This document shows, piece by piece, positions 33,406 to 42,332 of a stretch of DNA of 64,000 bases. The position numbers and the translations under genes are program-made. The stretch is from positions 1 through 64,000 of the forward strand of contig JACPOS010000009.1 in assembly GCA_016191395.1 (NCBI GenBank), written 5' to 3'. The stretch comes from Chloroflexota bacterium (GTDB lineage: Bacteria > Chloroflexota > Limnocylindria > Limnocylindrales > CSP1-4). Position 1 is the first letter of the stretch. The number at the start of each line of letters is the position of its first letter. The notes under the pieces were generated by a model. That model saw only the letters and a program-made list of their open reading frames with translations. It was not told the DNA's origin and made no database searches.

Positions 33406-34584
33406 ATGAAACCAGCGTCGCGGATGGATTCCATTGGTACCGAGAGCGCCTTCGAGGTCGCCGCCAGGGCACGCGCCCTCGAGGCGACCGGCCGCTCCAT
33501 CATCCACCTCCAGATCGGCGAGCCGGACTTCGACACGCCCGCGAACGTCCGCGCGGCGGCGAAGCGCGCCATCGACGCCGGGATGACCCACTACCCGCCG
33601 TTTGCCGGCCTGCCGGACCTGCGCGCGGCCATCGCCGCCGATACGACCGCGCGGCGCGGCTTCGCGGTGGAGCCGTCCAACGTCTTCGTAACGGTCGGCG
33701 GCAAGGGCGTCATGGTCTACGCGATCATGGGCCTGGTGGACCCGGGTGACGAGGTCATCGTCCCCGACCCGGGCTACCCCATCTACGACTCCATCACCCG
33801 CTTCGTCGGCGGCATCTCCGTGCCCATCCCCATCCGGATGGAGAACGACTTCCGCCTTGACGTGGACGAGCTCGCGACGCTGATCACGCCGCGAACCAAG
33901 CTCCTCGTGCTCAACTCGCCGGCGAACCCAACGGGCGGCGTCCTGACTCCAGGCGACATCGAGCGGATTGCCGAGCTCGCACTGCGCCACGACCTCGTCG
34001 TCCTCAGCGACGAGATCTACTCGCGGATCCTGTACGACGGCGCTGAGCACGTCTCGATCGCGTCGCTGCCCGGCATGCAGGAGCGCACGATCGTCCTCGA
34101 CGGCTTCTCGAAGACGTACGCGATGACCGGCTGGCGCCTCGGCTACGCGATCGTGCCCGACTGGCTCGTCAGGACGTACGGCCAGCTGATCATCAACACG
34201 ATCAGTGGCGTGACCGCGTTCGCGCAGGCCGGCGCCATCGAGGCCCTCCGTGGCCCGCAGGACGACGTCGAGGCGACGGTCGTGGAGTTCAACGCCCGCC
34301 GCGACCTGATCGTCGACGGGCTGAACGCGATCCCCGGGTTCCGCTGCCACCGGCCGCAGGGCGCGTTCTACGTCTTCCCGGAGATCTCCGGCACGGGGAT
34401 GACGGGCGCGCAGCTGGCCGACCGGCTGCTGAACGAATCCGGCGTCTGCGTGCTCGCGGGGACCGCGTTCGGCGGCGTGGGCACGAACCACATCCGCATC
34501 TCGTATGCCAACTCCCGCGCGAACCTGACCGAGGCCCTGGCGCGCATCCGGGCCTTTGCGGAGCTCGGTGCGTCGGTCCGGTGA
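33406..34584 (+). CDS. Class I/II pyridoxal-phosphate aminotransferase
   Basis: 392 residues of fold-type I aminotransferase. [13 protein letters not shown] is near the N-terminus, [10 protein letters not shown] in the middle, and [16 protein letters not shown] contains the PLP-binding lysine. The C-terminal arginine is in H-I-R-I-S-Y-A. This matches aspartate/alanine-type enzymes using 2-oxoglutarate or glyoxylate-like acceptors. The next gene, a 2-hydroxyacid dehydrogenase, overlaps by 4 bases, so the pair may interconvert an amino acid, its keto acid and its hydroxy acid (for example serine, hydroxypyruvate and glycerate). That pairing is inference. Confidence 0.9.
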   Translation: MKPASRMDSIGTESAFEVAARARALEATGRSIIHLQIGEPDFDTPANVRAAAKRAIDAGMTHYPPFAGLPDLRAAIAADTTARRGFAVEPSNVFVTVGGKGVMVYAIMGLVDPGDEVIVPDPGYPIYDSITRFVGGISVPIPIRMENDFRLDVDELATLITPRTKLLVLNSPANPTGGVLTPGDIERIAELALRHDLVVLSDEIYSRILYDGAEHVSIASLPGMQERTIVLDGFSKTYAMTGWRLGYAIVPDWLVRTYGQLIINTISGVTAFAQAGAIEALRGPQDDVEATVVEFNARRDLIVDGLNAIPGFRCHRPQGAFYVFPEISGTGMTGAQLADRLLNESGVCVLAGTAFGGVGTNHIRISYANSRANLTEALARIRAFAELGASVR

Positions 34585-35579
34585 GCGATCGACCGAAGGT
34601 CTTCGTCTCCCGCGTCATCCCGGACGACGGGCTGCGCCTGGTCCTGGACGAGGCGGATGCAACCGTCTGGCAGGACGACATGCCACCGTCCCGCGATGAG
34701 CTGCTCCGCTCGGTCGAGGGCTGCGCCGGCGTGCTGACGCTCCTCACGGATCGGGTGGACGACGAGTTCCTGGACCGGGCCGGCCCGCAGCTCAAGGTGG
34801 TGAGCAACTTCGCCGTCGGCTTCGACAACATCGACGTCGCGGCGTGCACGGCGCGCGGCGTGGCGGTGGGCAACACGCCGGGCGTGCTGACCGAGACGAC
34901 CGCGGACCTCGCGTGGGCGCTCCTCATGGCCGCGGCGAGACGCCTGGTCGAGGGCGATCGGTACGTCCGTGACGGCCACTGGCGCACGTGGGGCCCGATG
35001 CTGCTGATGGGGCCGGACGTCCATGGGGCGACCATCGGGATCGTCGGCTTCGGGCGGATCGGGCAGGCGGTCGCGCGGCGCGCACGCGGCTTCGGCATGC
35101 GGATCCTGTACCAGGATCTTCACCGCGCGTCGCCGGCCGTCGAGGCGGAATACGGAGCGACGTTCATGACCCTGGAGGGGCTGCTGCCGCAGTCCGACTT
35201 CGTGACGCTCCACGTCAACCTGAGCGAGGAGACCCGCGGCCTGATCAACCGCGAGCGCCTCGGCTGGATGAAGCCCACCGCGGTCCTCGTGAACACGTCC
35301 CGCGGACCGGTCGTCGACTCGCTGGCGCTCGCGGAGGCCCTCCAGAATGGGCATATCGGCGCCGCCGCCCTGGACGTCACCGACCCGGAGCCCATCCCGG
35401 TCGATCACCCGCTCGTCGGCCTCGACAACTGCCTGATCGTGCCGCACATCGCGTCCGCGTCGCGCGCCACGCGCGGCCTGATGGCCACGATGGCCGCCGC
35501 GAACCTCCTCGCCGGCGTCCGCGGCGAGCGCCTCCCGACCCCCGTCAATCCCGAGGTCTACGACCGGCCCGTCGGCTAG
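34581..35579 (+). CDS. D-isomer 2-hydroxyacid dehydrogenase (glyoxylate/hydroxypyruvate reductase-like)
   Basis: 332 residues. The substrate domain begins K-V-F-V-S-R-V-I-P. The NAD(P) domain has [12 protein letters not shown]. Catalytic residues sit in N-T-S-R-G-P-V-V-D (Arg), D-V-T-D-P-E-P (Glu) and V-P-H-I-A-S-A-S (His). The sequence is closest in style to the GyaR/glycerate dehydrogenase group, which reduces glyoxylate and hydroxypyruvate. The start is GTG 34581, overlapping the aminotransferase stop (GTGA). Confidence 0.9.
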   Translation: MSDRPKVFVSRVIPDDGLRLVLDEADATVWQDDMPPSRDELLRSVEGCAGVLTLLTDRVDDEFLDRAGPQLKVVSNFAVGFDNIDVAACTARGVAVGNTPGVLTETTADLAWALLMAAARRLVEGDRYVRDGHWRTWGPMLLMGPDVHGATIGIVGFGRIGQAVARRARGFGMRILYQDLHRASPAVEAEYGATFMTLEGLLPQSDFVTLHVNLSEETRGLINRERLGWMKPTAVLVNTSRGPVVDSLALAEALQNGHIGAAALDVTDPEPIPVDHPLVGLDNCLIVPHIASASRATRGLMATMAAANLLAGVRGERLPTPVNPEVYDRPVG

Positions 35580-35582
35580 GCT
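35577..35582 (+). promoter_or_regulatory. Possible -10 element for tRNA-Lys
   Basis: TAGGCT, 7 bases before the mature tRNA start at 35590; its first bases are the stop codon of the dehydrogenase gene. No -35 match is seen. Confidence 0.35.
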
Positions 35583-35589
35583 TTCCGCC

Positions 35590-35664
35590 GGGCCCGTAGC
35601 TCAGCGGCAGAGCAGGGGACTTTTAATCCTCGTGTCGTGGGTTCGAATCCCACCGGGCCCTCCA
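35590..35664 (+). tRNA. tRNA-Lys (anticodon TTT), CCA encoded
   Basis: The acceptor arm is GGGCCCG (35590-35596) with CGGGCCC (35654-35660). The anticodon arm is GGGGA-CTTTTAA-TCCTC, giving anticodon TTT. The T-arm contains GGTTCGAATCC. The discriminator T is followed by CCA at 35662-35664. Confidence 0.95.
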
Positions 35665-35687
35665 ATCGGCGCGCAGCGGAGGCACGC

Positions 35688-36542
35688 GTGGACGTCCGGC
35701 GGTCGAAGTCCGTGGCCGAATTCATGGCACTGGCGGGCGACTTCCTCGCCGCGCGCGAGGCAGAGCACAACCTGATCTTCGGAATCTGCTCGCAGATCGA
35801 GGCGGACCCGAGCCAGTACGCCGAGGCGCCGTATCTCGGTGCCGTGCTCGACGGCGGCCGGGTCGTGGCCGCGGCAATCCAGACGCCGCCGTGGCGACTC
35901 GTCCTGTCCGTCATGGACGACGCGGCCGCCGCAGGCGCACTCGCGGCCGACCTGGCTGGGCGGGTGCTCCCGGGCACGGTGGGGCCGGCCGAGGCGGCAG
36001 CGGCGTTCGCTGCGGCATGGGGCCGCGTCGCCGGGATAGTGCCCAGGCTGGCCAGGCACGAGCGCGCGTTCCAGCTACGCCAGGTCAAGCCGCCGCGACC
36101 GGCGCCCGGTGAGATGGTCCGGGCAGGGTCGTCCGACCGCGCGATCCTGCGCGACTGGGTGGAGGCGTTCCACGAAGAGGCGATCGGTGCAGGCAACGCG
36201 CCGCCACAGGATTACGAAGCGATGGCGGACCACTGGATTCGCGGCCTCGGGCGGACGGCGTGGCTTTGGGTGGATGACCGGCGGCCGGTGTCGCTGAGCG
36301 GAACGGGCGGCCTCACGCCCCATGGCACTCGCGTCGGGCCCGTGTACACGCCCCCGGAGCTGCGGGGCCGCGGCTACGCCAGCAACCTCGTGGCCGCCGC
36401 TTCCCAGCGGATGCTGGACGAGGGCCGGACGTTCGTCTTCCTGTTCACGGACCTCGCGAATCCCACGGCGAACAAGGTCTACCAGGACATCGGGTACGAG
36501 CCTGTGATCGACATCGACGAGTACAACTTCCGGGCGACCTGA
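35688..36542 (+). CDS. GNAT-family N-acetyltransferase
   Basis: 284 residues. The C-terminal half (about 150-284) is a GNAT domain with the acetyl-CoA loop E-L-R-G-R-G-Y-A-S-N-L-V and the following N-P-T-A-N-K-V-Y-Q-D-I-G-Y. The N-terminal half is a diverged, GNAT-like region typical of two-domain predicted acetyltransferases. GTG 35688 has GGAGG about 5 bases upstream. Frames starting further left would run through the tRNA-Lys gene and are excluded. Substrate unknown. Confidence 0.85.
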   Translation: MDVRRSKSVAEFMALAGDFLAAREAEHNLIFGICSQIEADPSQYAEAPYLGAVLDGGRVVAAAIQTPPWRLVLSVMDDAAAAGALAADLAGRVLPGTVGPAEAAAAFAAAWGRVAGIVPRLARHERAFQLRQVKPPRPAPGEMVRAGSSDRAILRDWVEAFHEEAIGAGNAPPQDYEAMADHWIRGLGRTAWLWVDDRRPVSLSGTGGLTPHGTRVGPVYTPPELRGRGYASNLVAAASQRMLDEGRTFVFLFTDLANPTANKVYQDIGYEPVIDIDEYNFRAT

Positions 36543-36654
36543 TACCGGATCGCAACGCATCGGGCACCCGGTCGGGGTCGATCGGGGAGGCGAGCGAGCC
36601 GAGACTCCCGATGACGACCCGGGGCAGGCCGGGCCGAACCGAAGGGGGTCCGCC

Positions 36655-36885
36655 ATGTCGCTCGAGCTCAACAACCCGCCTCGCCGTACGCGCGCCGTGC
36701 GCGACGGCCAGATCGCGCCCGTCACCTGTGCAGCATGCGGCTGCCGCCTCGAGCCCAGCGGGACGGCCGACGCGGCGCCCTGGTTCCATTTCGGACGGCT
36801 CGGTGGCCGTGACGCGCGCGGCTGCCGGACTTCGTGCATCGAGGCCGCCCACGACCGGAACGGCCAGCCGATCCTCGCCGCCTAG
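36655..36885 (+). CDS. Small cysteine-containing protein
   Basis: 76 residues, ATG 36655, preceded by AAGGGGG about 7 bases upstream. It contains C-A-A-C-G-C and two further cysteines about 40 residues on, spaced G-C-R-T-S-C, suggesting a small zinc-ribbon-like fold. The N-terminus is basic. The size and cysteine layout fit a nucleic-acid- or protein-binding zinc protein, but no family is recognised. Confidence 0.5.
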   Translation: MSLELNNPPRRTRAVRDGQIAPVTCAACGCRLEPSGTADAAPWFHFGRLGGRDARGCRTSCIEAAHDRNGQPILAA

Positions 36886-36933
36886 GGCGTTTCGCGGATC
36901 GACGACGGCGCGCCGAGCGCTGGTCGCCATGGC

Positions 36934-36962
36934 TTGACGGGGTCAATTTCCTAAACTAGTCT
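36934..36962 (+). promoter_or_regulatory. Promoter with palindromic operator before the AbiE-like pair
   Basis: TTGACG (36934-36939) and TAGTCT (36957-36962) form a -35/-10 pair 17 bases apart, ending 9 bases before ATG 36972. The -35 is embedded in a perfect inverted repeat, TTGAC-GGG-GTCAA (36934-36946). The first gene encodes an HTH protein, so self-repression at this site is likely. Confidence 0.55.
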
Positions 36963-36971
36963 CCAACTGGC

Positions 36972-37655
36972 ATGGTTGAGGAAAGCGGCCGCTCGTACAT
37001 CACTCCCGCTGGCGCGGCGCAGCGGCTCGGCATTTCCCCCCGACGCGTCTACGAGCTGGCCAAGGCGAATCGCTTGGTGTCCATCCGCCTGGGTGGGCGG
37101 CTTCTGATCACCGCGCACTCCGTCGATGCATTGGCGGGCGGTGGCGAGCGAGTTGGTCGCCCACTCAGCCCTCGTCGCGCCTGGGGGCTCATCCTCCTCG
37201 CAAGCGGCGAGGACCCGCGTGCACTCGATCCTGTTACGAAGTCCAAGCTTCGCCGGATGCTTCGAGAGCGCGATCTCTGGTCGATCCGCGCTCGCCTGTC
37301 GGGCCGAGCCACGAAGGAGCGACTGAGAGCTCACCCTTCCGATCTGCGTCGGATCGAGGCGGAACCGGCGCTCGTCCGAACGGGCCCAAGGTTCGCCCAT
37401 GATGCGGGGATCCAGCTCGTGGCTTCCGATGCCACGCCCGAGTACTACGTGGACCCAGAGACGGCAGCATCCCTCATCGGCCGATATCGGCTTTCGTCGT
37501 CATCCGATCCGAACGTGATCCTCCGGGTTGTCCCGGCCGAGGTCTGGCCTTGGCTGTCGCATGCAGTCGCACCACGGGTAGCGGTTGCCCTCGACGTTGC
37601 CGAGGACGGTGACGCTCGGAGTCGAAACGCAGCGCAGTCGGTTCTTGCCAGGTGA
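36972..37655 (+). CDS. HTH protein, probable AbiEi-like antitoxin
   Basis: 227 residues. The N-terminal HTH_17/excisionase-type domain (about 8-58) has T-P-A-G-A-A-Q-R-L-G-I-S-P-R-R-V-Y-E-L-A. The C-terminal 90 residues (D-P-N-V-I-L-R-V-V-P, then A-P-R-V-A-V-A-L-D-V-A-E-D-G-D-A-R) follow the pattern seen in regulators paired with AbiEii-type nucleotidyltransferases. Its stop overlaps the start of the next gene by 4 bases, which ensures joint production. The local A+T content before it is higher than in its neighbours, a possible sign of transfer. Confidence 0.65.
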   Translation: MVEESGRSYITPAGAAQRLGISPRRVYELAKANRLVSIRLGGRLLITAHSVDALAGGGERVGRPLSPRRAWGLILLASGEDPRALDPVTKSKLRRMLRERDLWSIRARLSGRATKERLRAHPSDLRRIEAEPALVRTGPRFAHDAGIQLVASDATPEYYVDPETAASLIGRYRLSSSSDPNVILRVVPAEVWPWLSHAVAPRVAVALDVAEDGDARSRNAAQSVLAR

Positions 37656-38341
37656 CCCCCGTCACGATCGCTCCACGAGGCGAGGCGGAGCGCGGGTTGT
37701 GGCGACTTTCGCTCGAGCTTGCGCACCTCTTCGAGGGTCTCGAGTGGATCCTTGCCGGTGCACAGATGGTGATGTTGCTCGAACGTGAGGCTGGGATCGA
37801 GTCGGGCCGGACGACGGGCGACGTCGACGCAATTGTGGGTGGGCCCCGCGCTGTCGTGGCGACCCACGCGGCGGCCGGACGCCTTCTGGCCGCCGGATTC
37901 GAGCGCTCAGCGGAACATTTGCATCGGTACCACCGCGGGCCCGATCAAGTGGATCTTCTGACGGTTGACCATCTCAGGGCCGAGGCGGACGACATCACGA
38001 GCGTGCCTGGCGGTCGCCGAGCGTTTGGAACGTCGCGTCATGTCCAGGTGGACGTGCCGGGCGTCGGTCGTGGAGAACTGCCTGTTCCCTCCGTCGCGGG
38101 CGCGATCGCGATCAAGCTTCAGGCTTGGGGGACGCGGCGCGGGCAGCGAGACCTCGAGGACCTCGTGCGCCTCCTCGGCATCGTCGATGACGTCGAGGTG
38201 GTCAGGTCGGAACTGAAGCTATCCGAGCGCCGGGCGCTTGGACGTATCGCTGCGCTCCGTGACCCGTCGTCTCCTTCGTGGCGAGCCACGCGATCTCCCG
38301 AGGATGCACGGGCGGCCCTCGCGCGGCTTCACGACGAGTAG
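37652..38341 (+). CDS. AbiEii/MNT-like nucleotidyltransferase, probable toxin
   Basis: 229 residues of the DNA polymerase beta-like nucleotidyltransferase fold. The metal site is T-T-G-D-V-D-A-I-V (two Asp one residue apart). The later I-K-L-Q-A-W-G-T-R-R-G-Q-R-D-L-E-D-L is the K...R..KD..D helix of AbiEii-type proteins. Such toxins transfer nucleotides, in studied cases to tRNA, and are neutralised by a partner HTH protein in type IV-like systems. It starts at GTG 37652 within the antitoxin stop. A role in phage defence or plasmid-like stability is inferred from family and layout. Confidence 0.7.
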   Translation: MTPVTIAPRGEAERGLWRLSLELAHLFEGLEWILAGAQMVMLLEREAGIESGRTTGDVDAIVGGPRAVVATHAAAGRLLAAGFERSAEHLHRYHRGPDQVDLLTVDHLRAEADDITSVPGGRRAFGTSRHVQVDVPGVGRGELPVPSVAGAIAIKLQAWGTRRGQRDLEDLVRLLGIVDDVEVVRSELKLSERRALGRIAALRDPSSPSWRATRSPEDARAALARLHDE

Positions 38342-38363
38342 GAACGATGCCCGAACCGCGAGG

Positions 38364-39368
38364 CTAACCCTTCTCCACCAGCCAGCACGCGGCGGACTGG
38401 CCGCCGTCGAGCTGGATGAGCGGCGGCTCCTCCGCTGCGCATCGATCGAACGCGACCGGACAGCGCGTCCGGAACCGGCATCCCGACGGGATGGATGAGG
38501 CGTCCGGCGTCTCGCCCACGAGAATGGTCCGCTTTGCCCGCACCCCAGGCGCCGGCGGCTCCGGCGATGGCGCGACGGACACGAGTGCCTGCGTGTATGG
38601 GTGCCGCGGCCGGCTGATGACCGTGTTGGCCGGGCCGATCTCCATGATCTTGCCCAGGTACATGACCGCCACCCGGTCCGCGATCACCCAGGCGAGCGAC
38701 AGGTCGTGGGTGATGAACAGGTAGGTCAGGTTGCGCTCCTGGCGCAGGTTGAGCATGAGGTGGAGGAGCTCCGTCCGGATGGAGACGTCCAGCATGCTCA
38801 CCGGCTCGTCCGCGACGACCAGCTCCGGCCCGAGCACGAGCGCGCCCGCGATCACCACGCGCTGACGCTGGCCGCCCGAGAGCTCGTGCGGGTAGCGCCT
38901 CGCGAAGTCCTCCGCGGGGCGAAGGCCGGCCGCGTCGATCGCCTGGAGGACGAGCTCCCTGCGCTTGGCGGCGGAGCCGCCGATGCCGTTGACGACGAGC
39001 GGCTCGGCGACGAAGTCCTCGATCGTGTGCTTCGGGTCCAGGGTCTCGTACGGATCCTGGAAGATGACCTGGACCCTGCGCCGGTAGTCGCGAAGGCGAC
39101 GGACGCCCCAGAGGCGGGACACGTCGTGCCCCTCGAACTCGATCGTGCCCCTGGTCTGCCGCGTCAGCTTGACGATCACCCGCCCGATCGTCGTCTTGCC
39201 CGAGCCGGATTCCCCGACGAGCGCCAGGACCTCGCCGCGCTCGATGGCCAGGTCCACCCCGTCGACCGCGCGGACCACGCGGCTGGGCCGACGCAGGATC
39301 GAATCGCCGATGCCGCGGCGGATCGGGAAGTGGACGGCGAGGCCGGAGAGCCGCAGGAGCTCGGTCAA
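38364..39368 (-). CDS. Oligopeptide ABC transporter ATPase, OppF/DppF-like
   Basis: 334 residues. Walker A is G-E-S-G-S-G-K-T-T, the signature L-S-G-G-Q-R-Q-R and Walker B L-V-V-A-D-E-P. The oligopeptide-type C-terminal extension has G-C-R-F-R-T-R-C-P and a later Cys, which in this subfamily can hold an Fe-S cluster. It starts at TTG 39368, overlapping the stop of the OppD-like gene, and is the last gene of a five-gene operon. Confidence 0.9.
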   Translation of the reverse strand: MTELLRLSGLAVHFPIRRGIGDSILRRPSRVVRAVDGVDLAIERGEVLALVGESGSGKTTIGRVIVKLTRQTRGTIEFEGHDVSRLWGVRRLRDYRRRVQVIFQDPYETLDPKHTIEDFVAEPLVVNGIGGSAAKRRELVLQAIDAAGLRPAEDFARRYPHELSGGQRQRVVIAGALVLGPELVVADEPVSMLDVSIRTELLHLMLNLRQERNLTYLFITHDLSLAWVIADRVAVMYLGKIMEIGPANTVISRPRHPYTQALVSVAPSPEPPAPGVRAKRTILVGETPDASSIPSGCRFRTRCPVAFDRCAAEEPPLIQLDGGQSAACWLVEKG

Positions 39369-40459
39369 GGGGCGCCCATCGGTGGCGCGGGAGTGGGCGT
39401 GGGGACGTCCGTGTCGCCGATCGGGTAGAGGTGGCAGGCGACGCGCACGCCATCGGCGAAGTGGGTCTCCGGCGGGACGACCTCCGTGCAGATCGGCATC
39501 GCGAACGCGCAGCGCGGCGCGAACCGGCAGCCCGGCGGCGGCTTGACAAGGTCCGGCGGCTGCCCCGGGATGACCTCCAGGGTGCGGCGGTCCGCATGGA
39601 TGCTCGGGAAGGCGCCCAACAGCTTCTGGGTGTACGGGTGGCGAGGCGCGGTGAAGACCCGGCTCACGGGACCTTCCTCCGCGATGCGCCCGGCGTACAT
39701 CACCAGCACCCGGTCGCAGGTCTCCGCGATCACGGACAGGTCGTGCGTGATGAGGATCAGCGACAGGCCCAGGTCGGTGCGGAGCTTCTCGAGGAGCTGG
39801 AGGATCTGCGCCTGGACCATGACGTCGAGCGCCGTGGTGGGCTCGTCGCCGATGACGATTGCCGGGTCGCACGACAGCGCCATGGCGATCATCGCGCGCT
39901 GGCGCATGCCGCCCGAGAGCTCGTGGGGGTAGGCGTCCGCGCGCTTGCGGGGAATGCCCACGAGGTCCAGGAGCTCCACCGCGCGCGCCCGTGCGGCCGC
40001 CTCCGACTGGTTCAGCCGGTCACGGAGCGGCTCGGCGATCTGGTCGCGAACGCGGATCACCGGATTGAACGCGTTCATCGCGCCCTGGAACACGATGCTG
40101 ATCTCGCGCCAGCGGTAGCGCTGCAGGGCGCGTTCCGACTTGGGGATCAGATCGATGCCGAACAGCTCCACCCTGCCGCCCTTGATCCTCGCGTTCGACG
40201 GCAGGAGCTTGACCAGCGAGAGCGCGGTGGTGGTCTTGCCGCAGCCGGATTCGCCGGCGAGTCCGAGCGCCTCGCCGTCGTTGAGCCCGAAGGAGACGCC
40301 GTCGACCGCCCGCAGCCAGCCGCGGTCCGTGCGGAAGTGCGTCTGGAGGTCGTGCACCTGCAGCAGCGGCGCGTTCGGGTCGGCGAGCTTCGGGAGCGGC
40401 CACTGCCGGCGGCTTGCCGTCCTCGTCGGCTGGGCCCCCGTTGTCGGCGTGTCCGTCAT
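39365..40459 (-). CDS. Oligopeptide ABC transporter ATPase, OppD/DppD-like
   Basis: 364 residues. Walker A is G-E-S-G-C-G-K-T-T, the signature L-S-G-G-M-R-Q-R and Walker B I-V-I-G-D-E-P. The C-terminal extension is [10 protein letters not shown] 30-residue low-complexity N-terminus and a Pro-rich tail are additions. ATG 40459 overlaps the permease stop by 4 bases. It pairs with the downstream ATPase to power the permeases encoded upstream. Confidence 0.92.
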   Translation of the reverse strand: MTDTPTTGAQPTRTASRRQWPLPKLADPNAPLLQVHDLQTHFRTDRGWLRAVDGVSFGLNDGEALGLAGESGCGKTTTALSLVKLLPSNARIKGGRVELFGIDLIPKSERALQRYRWREISIVFQGAMNAFNPVIRVRDQIAEPLRDRLNQSEAAARARAVELLDLVGIPRKRADAYPHELSGGMRQRAMIAMALSCDPAIVIGDEPTTALDVMVQAQILQLLEKLRTDLGLSLILITHDLSVIAETCDRVLVMYAGRIAEEGPVSRVFTAPRHPYTQKLLGAFPSIHADRRTLEVIPGQPPDLVKPPPGCRFAPRCAFAMPICTEVVPPETHFADGVRVACHLYPIGDTDVPTPTPAPPMGAP

Positions 40460-41358
40460 CGACGCGCCGCGAGCTTGGGGTTGAGGATGTCGTCCAGGGC
40501 CGCGCCCAGGAGCGTGAACGCGAACACGACGAGCACGACCGCCGTGCCGGCTGGGACGAAGTACCACCACGCGCCGAGCCCCAGCGCGCTGTGGGTTCGC
40601 GCCGACTCCAGGATCTGTCCCCAGGATGGCTGGAGCGGGTCGCCGAGCCCGACGAACGAGAGCGTCGTCTCGGTGAGGATCGCGCCGGCGAAGGTCAGCA
40701 CCGCGTTCGCGACGATGAGGTTCATCACGTTCGGGAGGATGTGCTTGCGCATGATGTGGGCCGACGAGGCGCCGATCACCCGCGCGCGATCCACGAATGC
40801 CCGCTCCCGCAGGGACAGCGTCTGCGACCGGATGATCCGCGCAGTGGATGACCAGCTCGTGATGCCGATCACCACGACGATCACGAGCAGGCTGAGCTTG
40901 ATCCCGAAGATGGCGCCGGAGCCGGTGCCCAGCACGTCGCGCAGGATCGCGGTGAGGATGATCGCGAGCACGAATGTCGGCATCACGAGGAAGAAGTCCG
41001 CGATCCGCATCATCACGGCATCGAACCGGCCGCCGACGTAGCCGGCGGCGATGCCGATCACGGCGCCGACCAGCACGGTGACCAGCGTCGCGAGCAACCC
41101 GATGGTCATCGAGATCCGGGTCGCGTGGACCGTCAGGTTCAGGATGGAGCGCCCCAGGTCGTCCGTCCCGAACGGGAACGCCGCCGACGGCGGCTCGAAG
41201 TCGCCGCCTGTCGCCGTGACCGCGGTCTGGAGCGGACCCACGAGGAGGTCCGGCACGAGCGACAGGACCGTGAACACGGCGAGGATGGCAAGCCCCGCTG
41301 CGCCGTTGCGCCGGCGCAGGAGGCTGCCGAAGACCGAGCGGATCCCGCGCGGCGTCAC
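40456..41358 (-). CDS. Oligopeptide ABC transporter permease, OppC/DppC-like
   Basis: 300 residues with six helices and the OppC-type N-terminal segment. The loop that meets the ATPases reads V-D-R-A-R-V-I-G-A-S-S-A-H-I-M-R-K-H-I-L-P-N (the EAA-like motif). F-G-T-D-D-L-G-R-S is the family's periplasmic mark. GTG 41358 overlaps the previous stop (GTGA). Confidence 0.92.
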   Translation of the reverse strand: MTPRGIRSVFGSLLRRRNGAAGLAILAVFTVLSLVPDLLVGPLQTAVTATGGDFEPPSAAFPFGTDDLGRSILNLTVHATRISMTIGLLATLVTVLVGAVIGIAAGYVGGRFDAVMMRIADFFLVMPTFVLAIILTAILRDVLGTGSGAIFGIKLSLLVIVVVIGITSWSSTARIIRSQTLSLRERAFVDRARVIGASSAHIMRKHILPNVMNLIVANAVLTFAGAILTETTLSFVGLGDPLQPSWGQILESARTHSALGLGAWWYFVPAGTAVVLVVFAFTLLGAALDDILNPKLAARR

Positions 41359-42332
41359 GTGCGCACCCGCGGATCAAGCAGCCCATACAGGAGGTCTGCG
41401 ACCAGGTTGGCCACGACGACGGACACGCTGAGGAGCAGGAAGACCCCCTGGAGGACGGGATAGTCCCGCGCCTCCAGCGCGTCGACGGTCAGCGTGCCCA
41501 GGCCGGGCCAGTTGAACACGACCTCCACCGTGATCGCGCCGGCGACCACGTAGCCAAGGTTGATCGCGATCAGCGTGACGGTCGGCAGGAGCGCATTCGG
41601 CAGCGCGTGGCGGCGAAGCACGCGCCCGTCGGACAGGCCCTTCGCCCGTGCCGTCGTGATGTAGTCCTCGCTCATGGTCTCCACGACCGAGGAGCGCATG
41701 AGGATCGCGTACTGGCCCACGAGGCCCAGGGCGACGGTCGCCAGGGGCAGCACGAGATGCCGGCCCACGTCCAGCAGCTCGTCGAACGGCCCGGCGTACT
41801 GCTTGCCCGCCTCCGACATTCCGAACGTCGGGAACCAGCCGAGCCCCGTCGCGAACAGGAGCAGGAGCGCCATCCCGAGGACGAAGTACGGCGTGGAATA
41901 CAGGATCAGCGACACGCCGTTGCCCACGTAGTCCACGAGCCCGCCACGACGCCAGCCGGAATACGCGCCAAGCGCAAGGCCGAGGATGATGGCGACGATC
42001 TCGCCGAGCCCGAACAGGAGCAGCGTCGGTCCGATCCGCTGGCCCAGGACGTCGGTCACCGGGCGTCCGCGAGCGGTGAAGGAGTAGCCCAGGTCACCCT
42101 GCGCCGTGGCAACGACGTAGTCCACGAATTGGTCGGGGAAGAGCGGCTTGTCCAGGCCCCAGCGGGCCTTGGTCACGTCGAGGACCTGCTGGGTCACGCC
42201 GGGAATACGCCCGAGCAGGATCCGCTCCGGGGAGCCCGGCATCATCCGGAACAGGACGAAGTTGAGGAAGACGATGAGGACGATCGTCACCCCCGCCGTC
42301 GTGAGCCGTCGAGCGAGATACCGGATGCCCAC
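41355..42332 (-). CDS. Oligopeptide ABC transporter permease, OppB/DppB-like
   Basis: 325 residues with the OppB N-terminus Y-L-A-R-R-L and F-R-M-M-P-G-S-P, six helices and the coupling loop T-A-R-A-K-G-L-S-D-G-R-V-L-R-R-H-A-L-P-N. The start at GTG 42332 lies 46 bases inside the end of the binding-protein gene, a long overlap, but the family's N-terminal helix begins right there, so the start is credible. Confidence 0.9.
   Translation of the reverse strand: MGIRYLARRLTTAGVTIVLIVFLNFVLFRMMPGSPERILLGRIPGVTQQVLDVTKARWGLDKPLFPDQFVDYVVATAQGDLGYSFTARGRPVTDVLGQRIGPTLLLFGLGEIVAIILGLALGAYSGWRRGGLVDYVGNGVSLILYSTPYFVLGMALLLLFATGLGWFPTFGMSEAGKQYAGPFDELLDVGRHLVLPLATVALGLVGQYAILMRSSVVETMSEDYITTARAKGLSDGRVLRRHALPNALLPTVTLIAINLGYVVAGAITVEVVFNWPGLGTLTVDALEARDYPVLQGVFLLLSVSVVVANLVADLLYGLLDPRVRT

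Noticed and set aside
35637-35687. Earlier start for the acetyltransferase inside tRNA-Lys
   Set aside because: It would translate tRNA sequence; GTG 35688 has GGAGG at the right distance.
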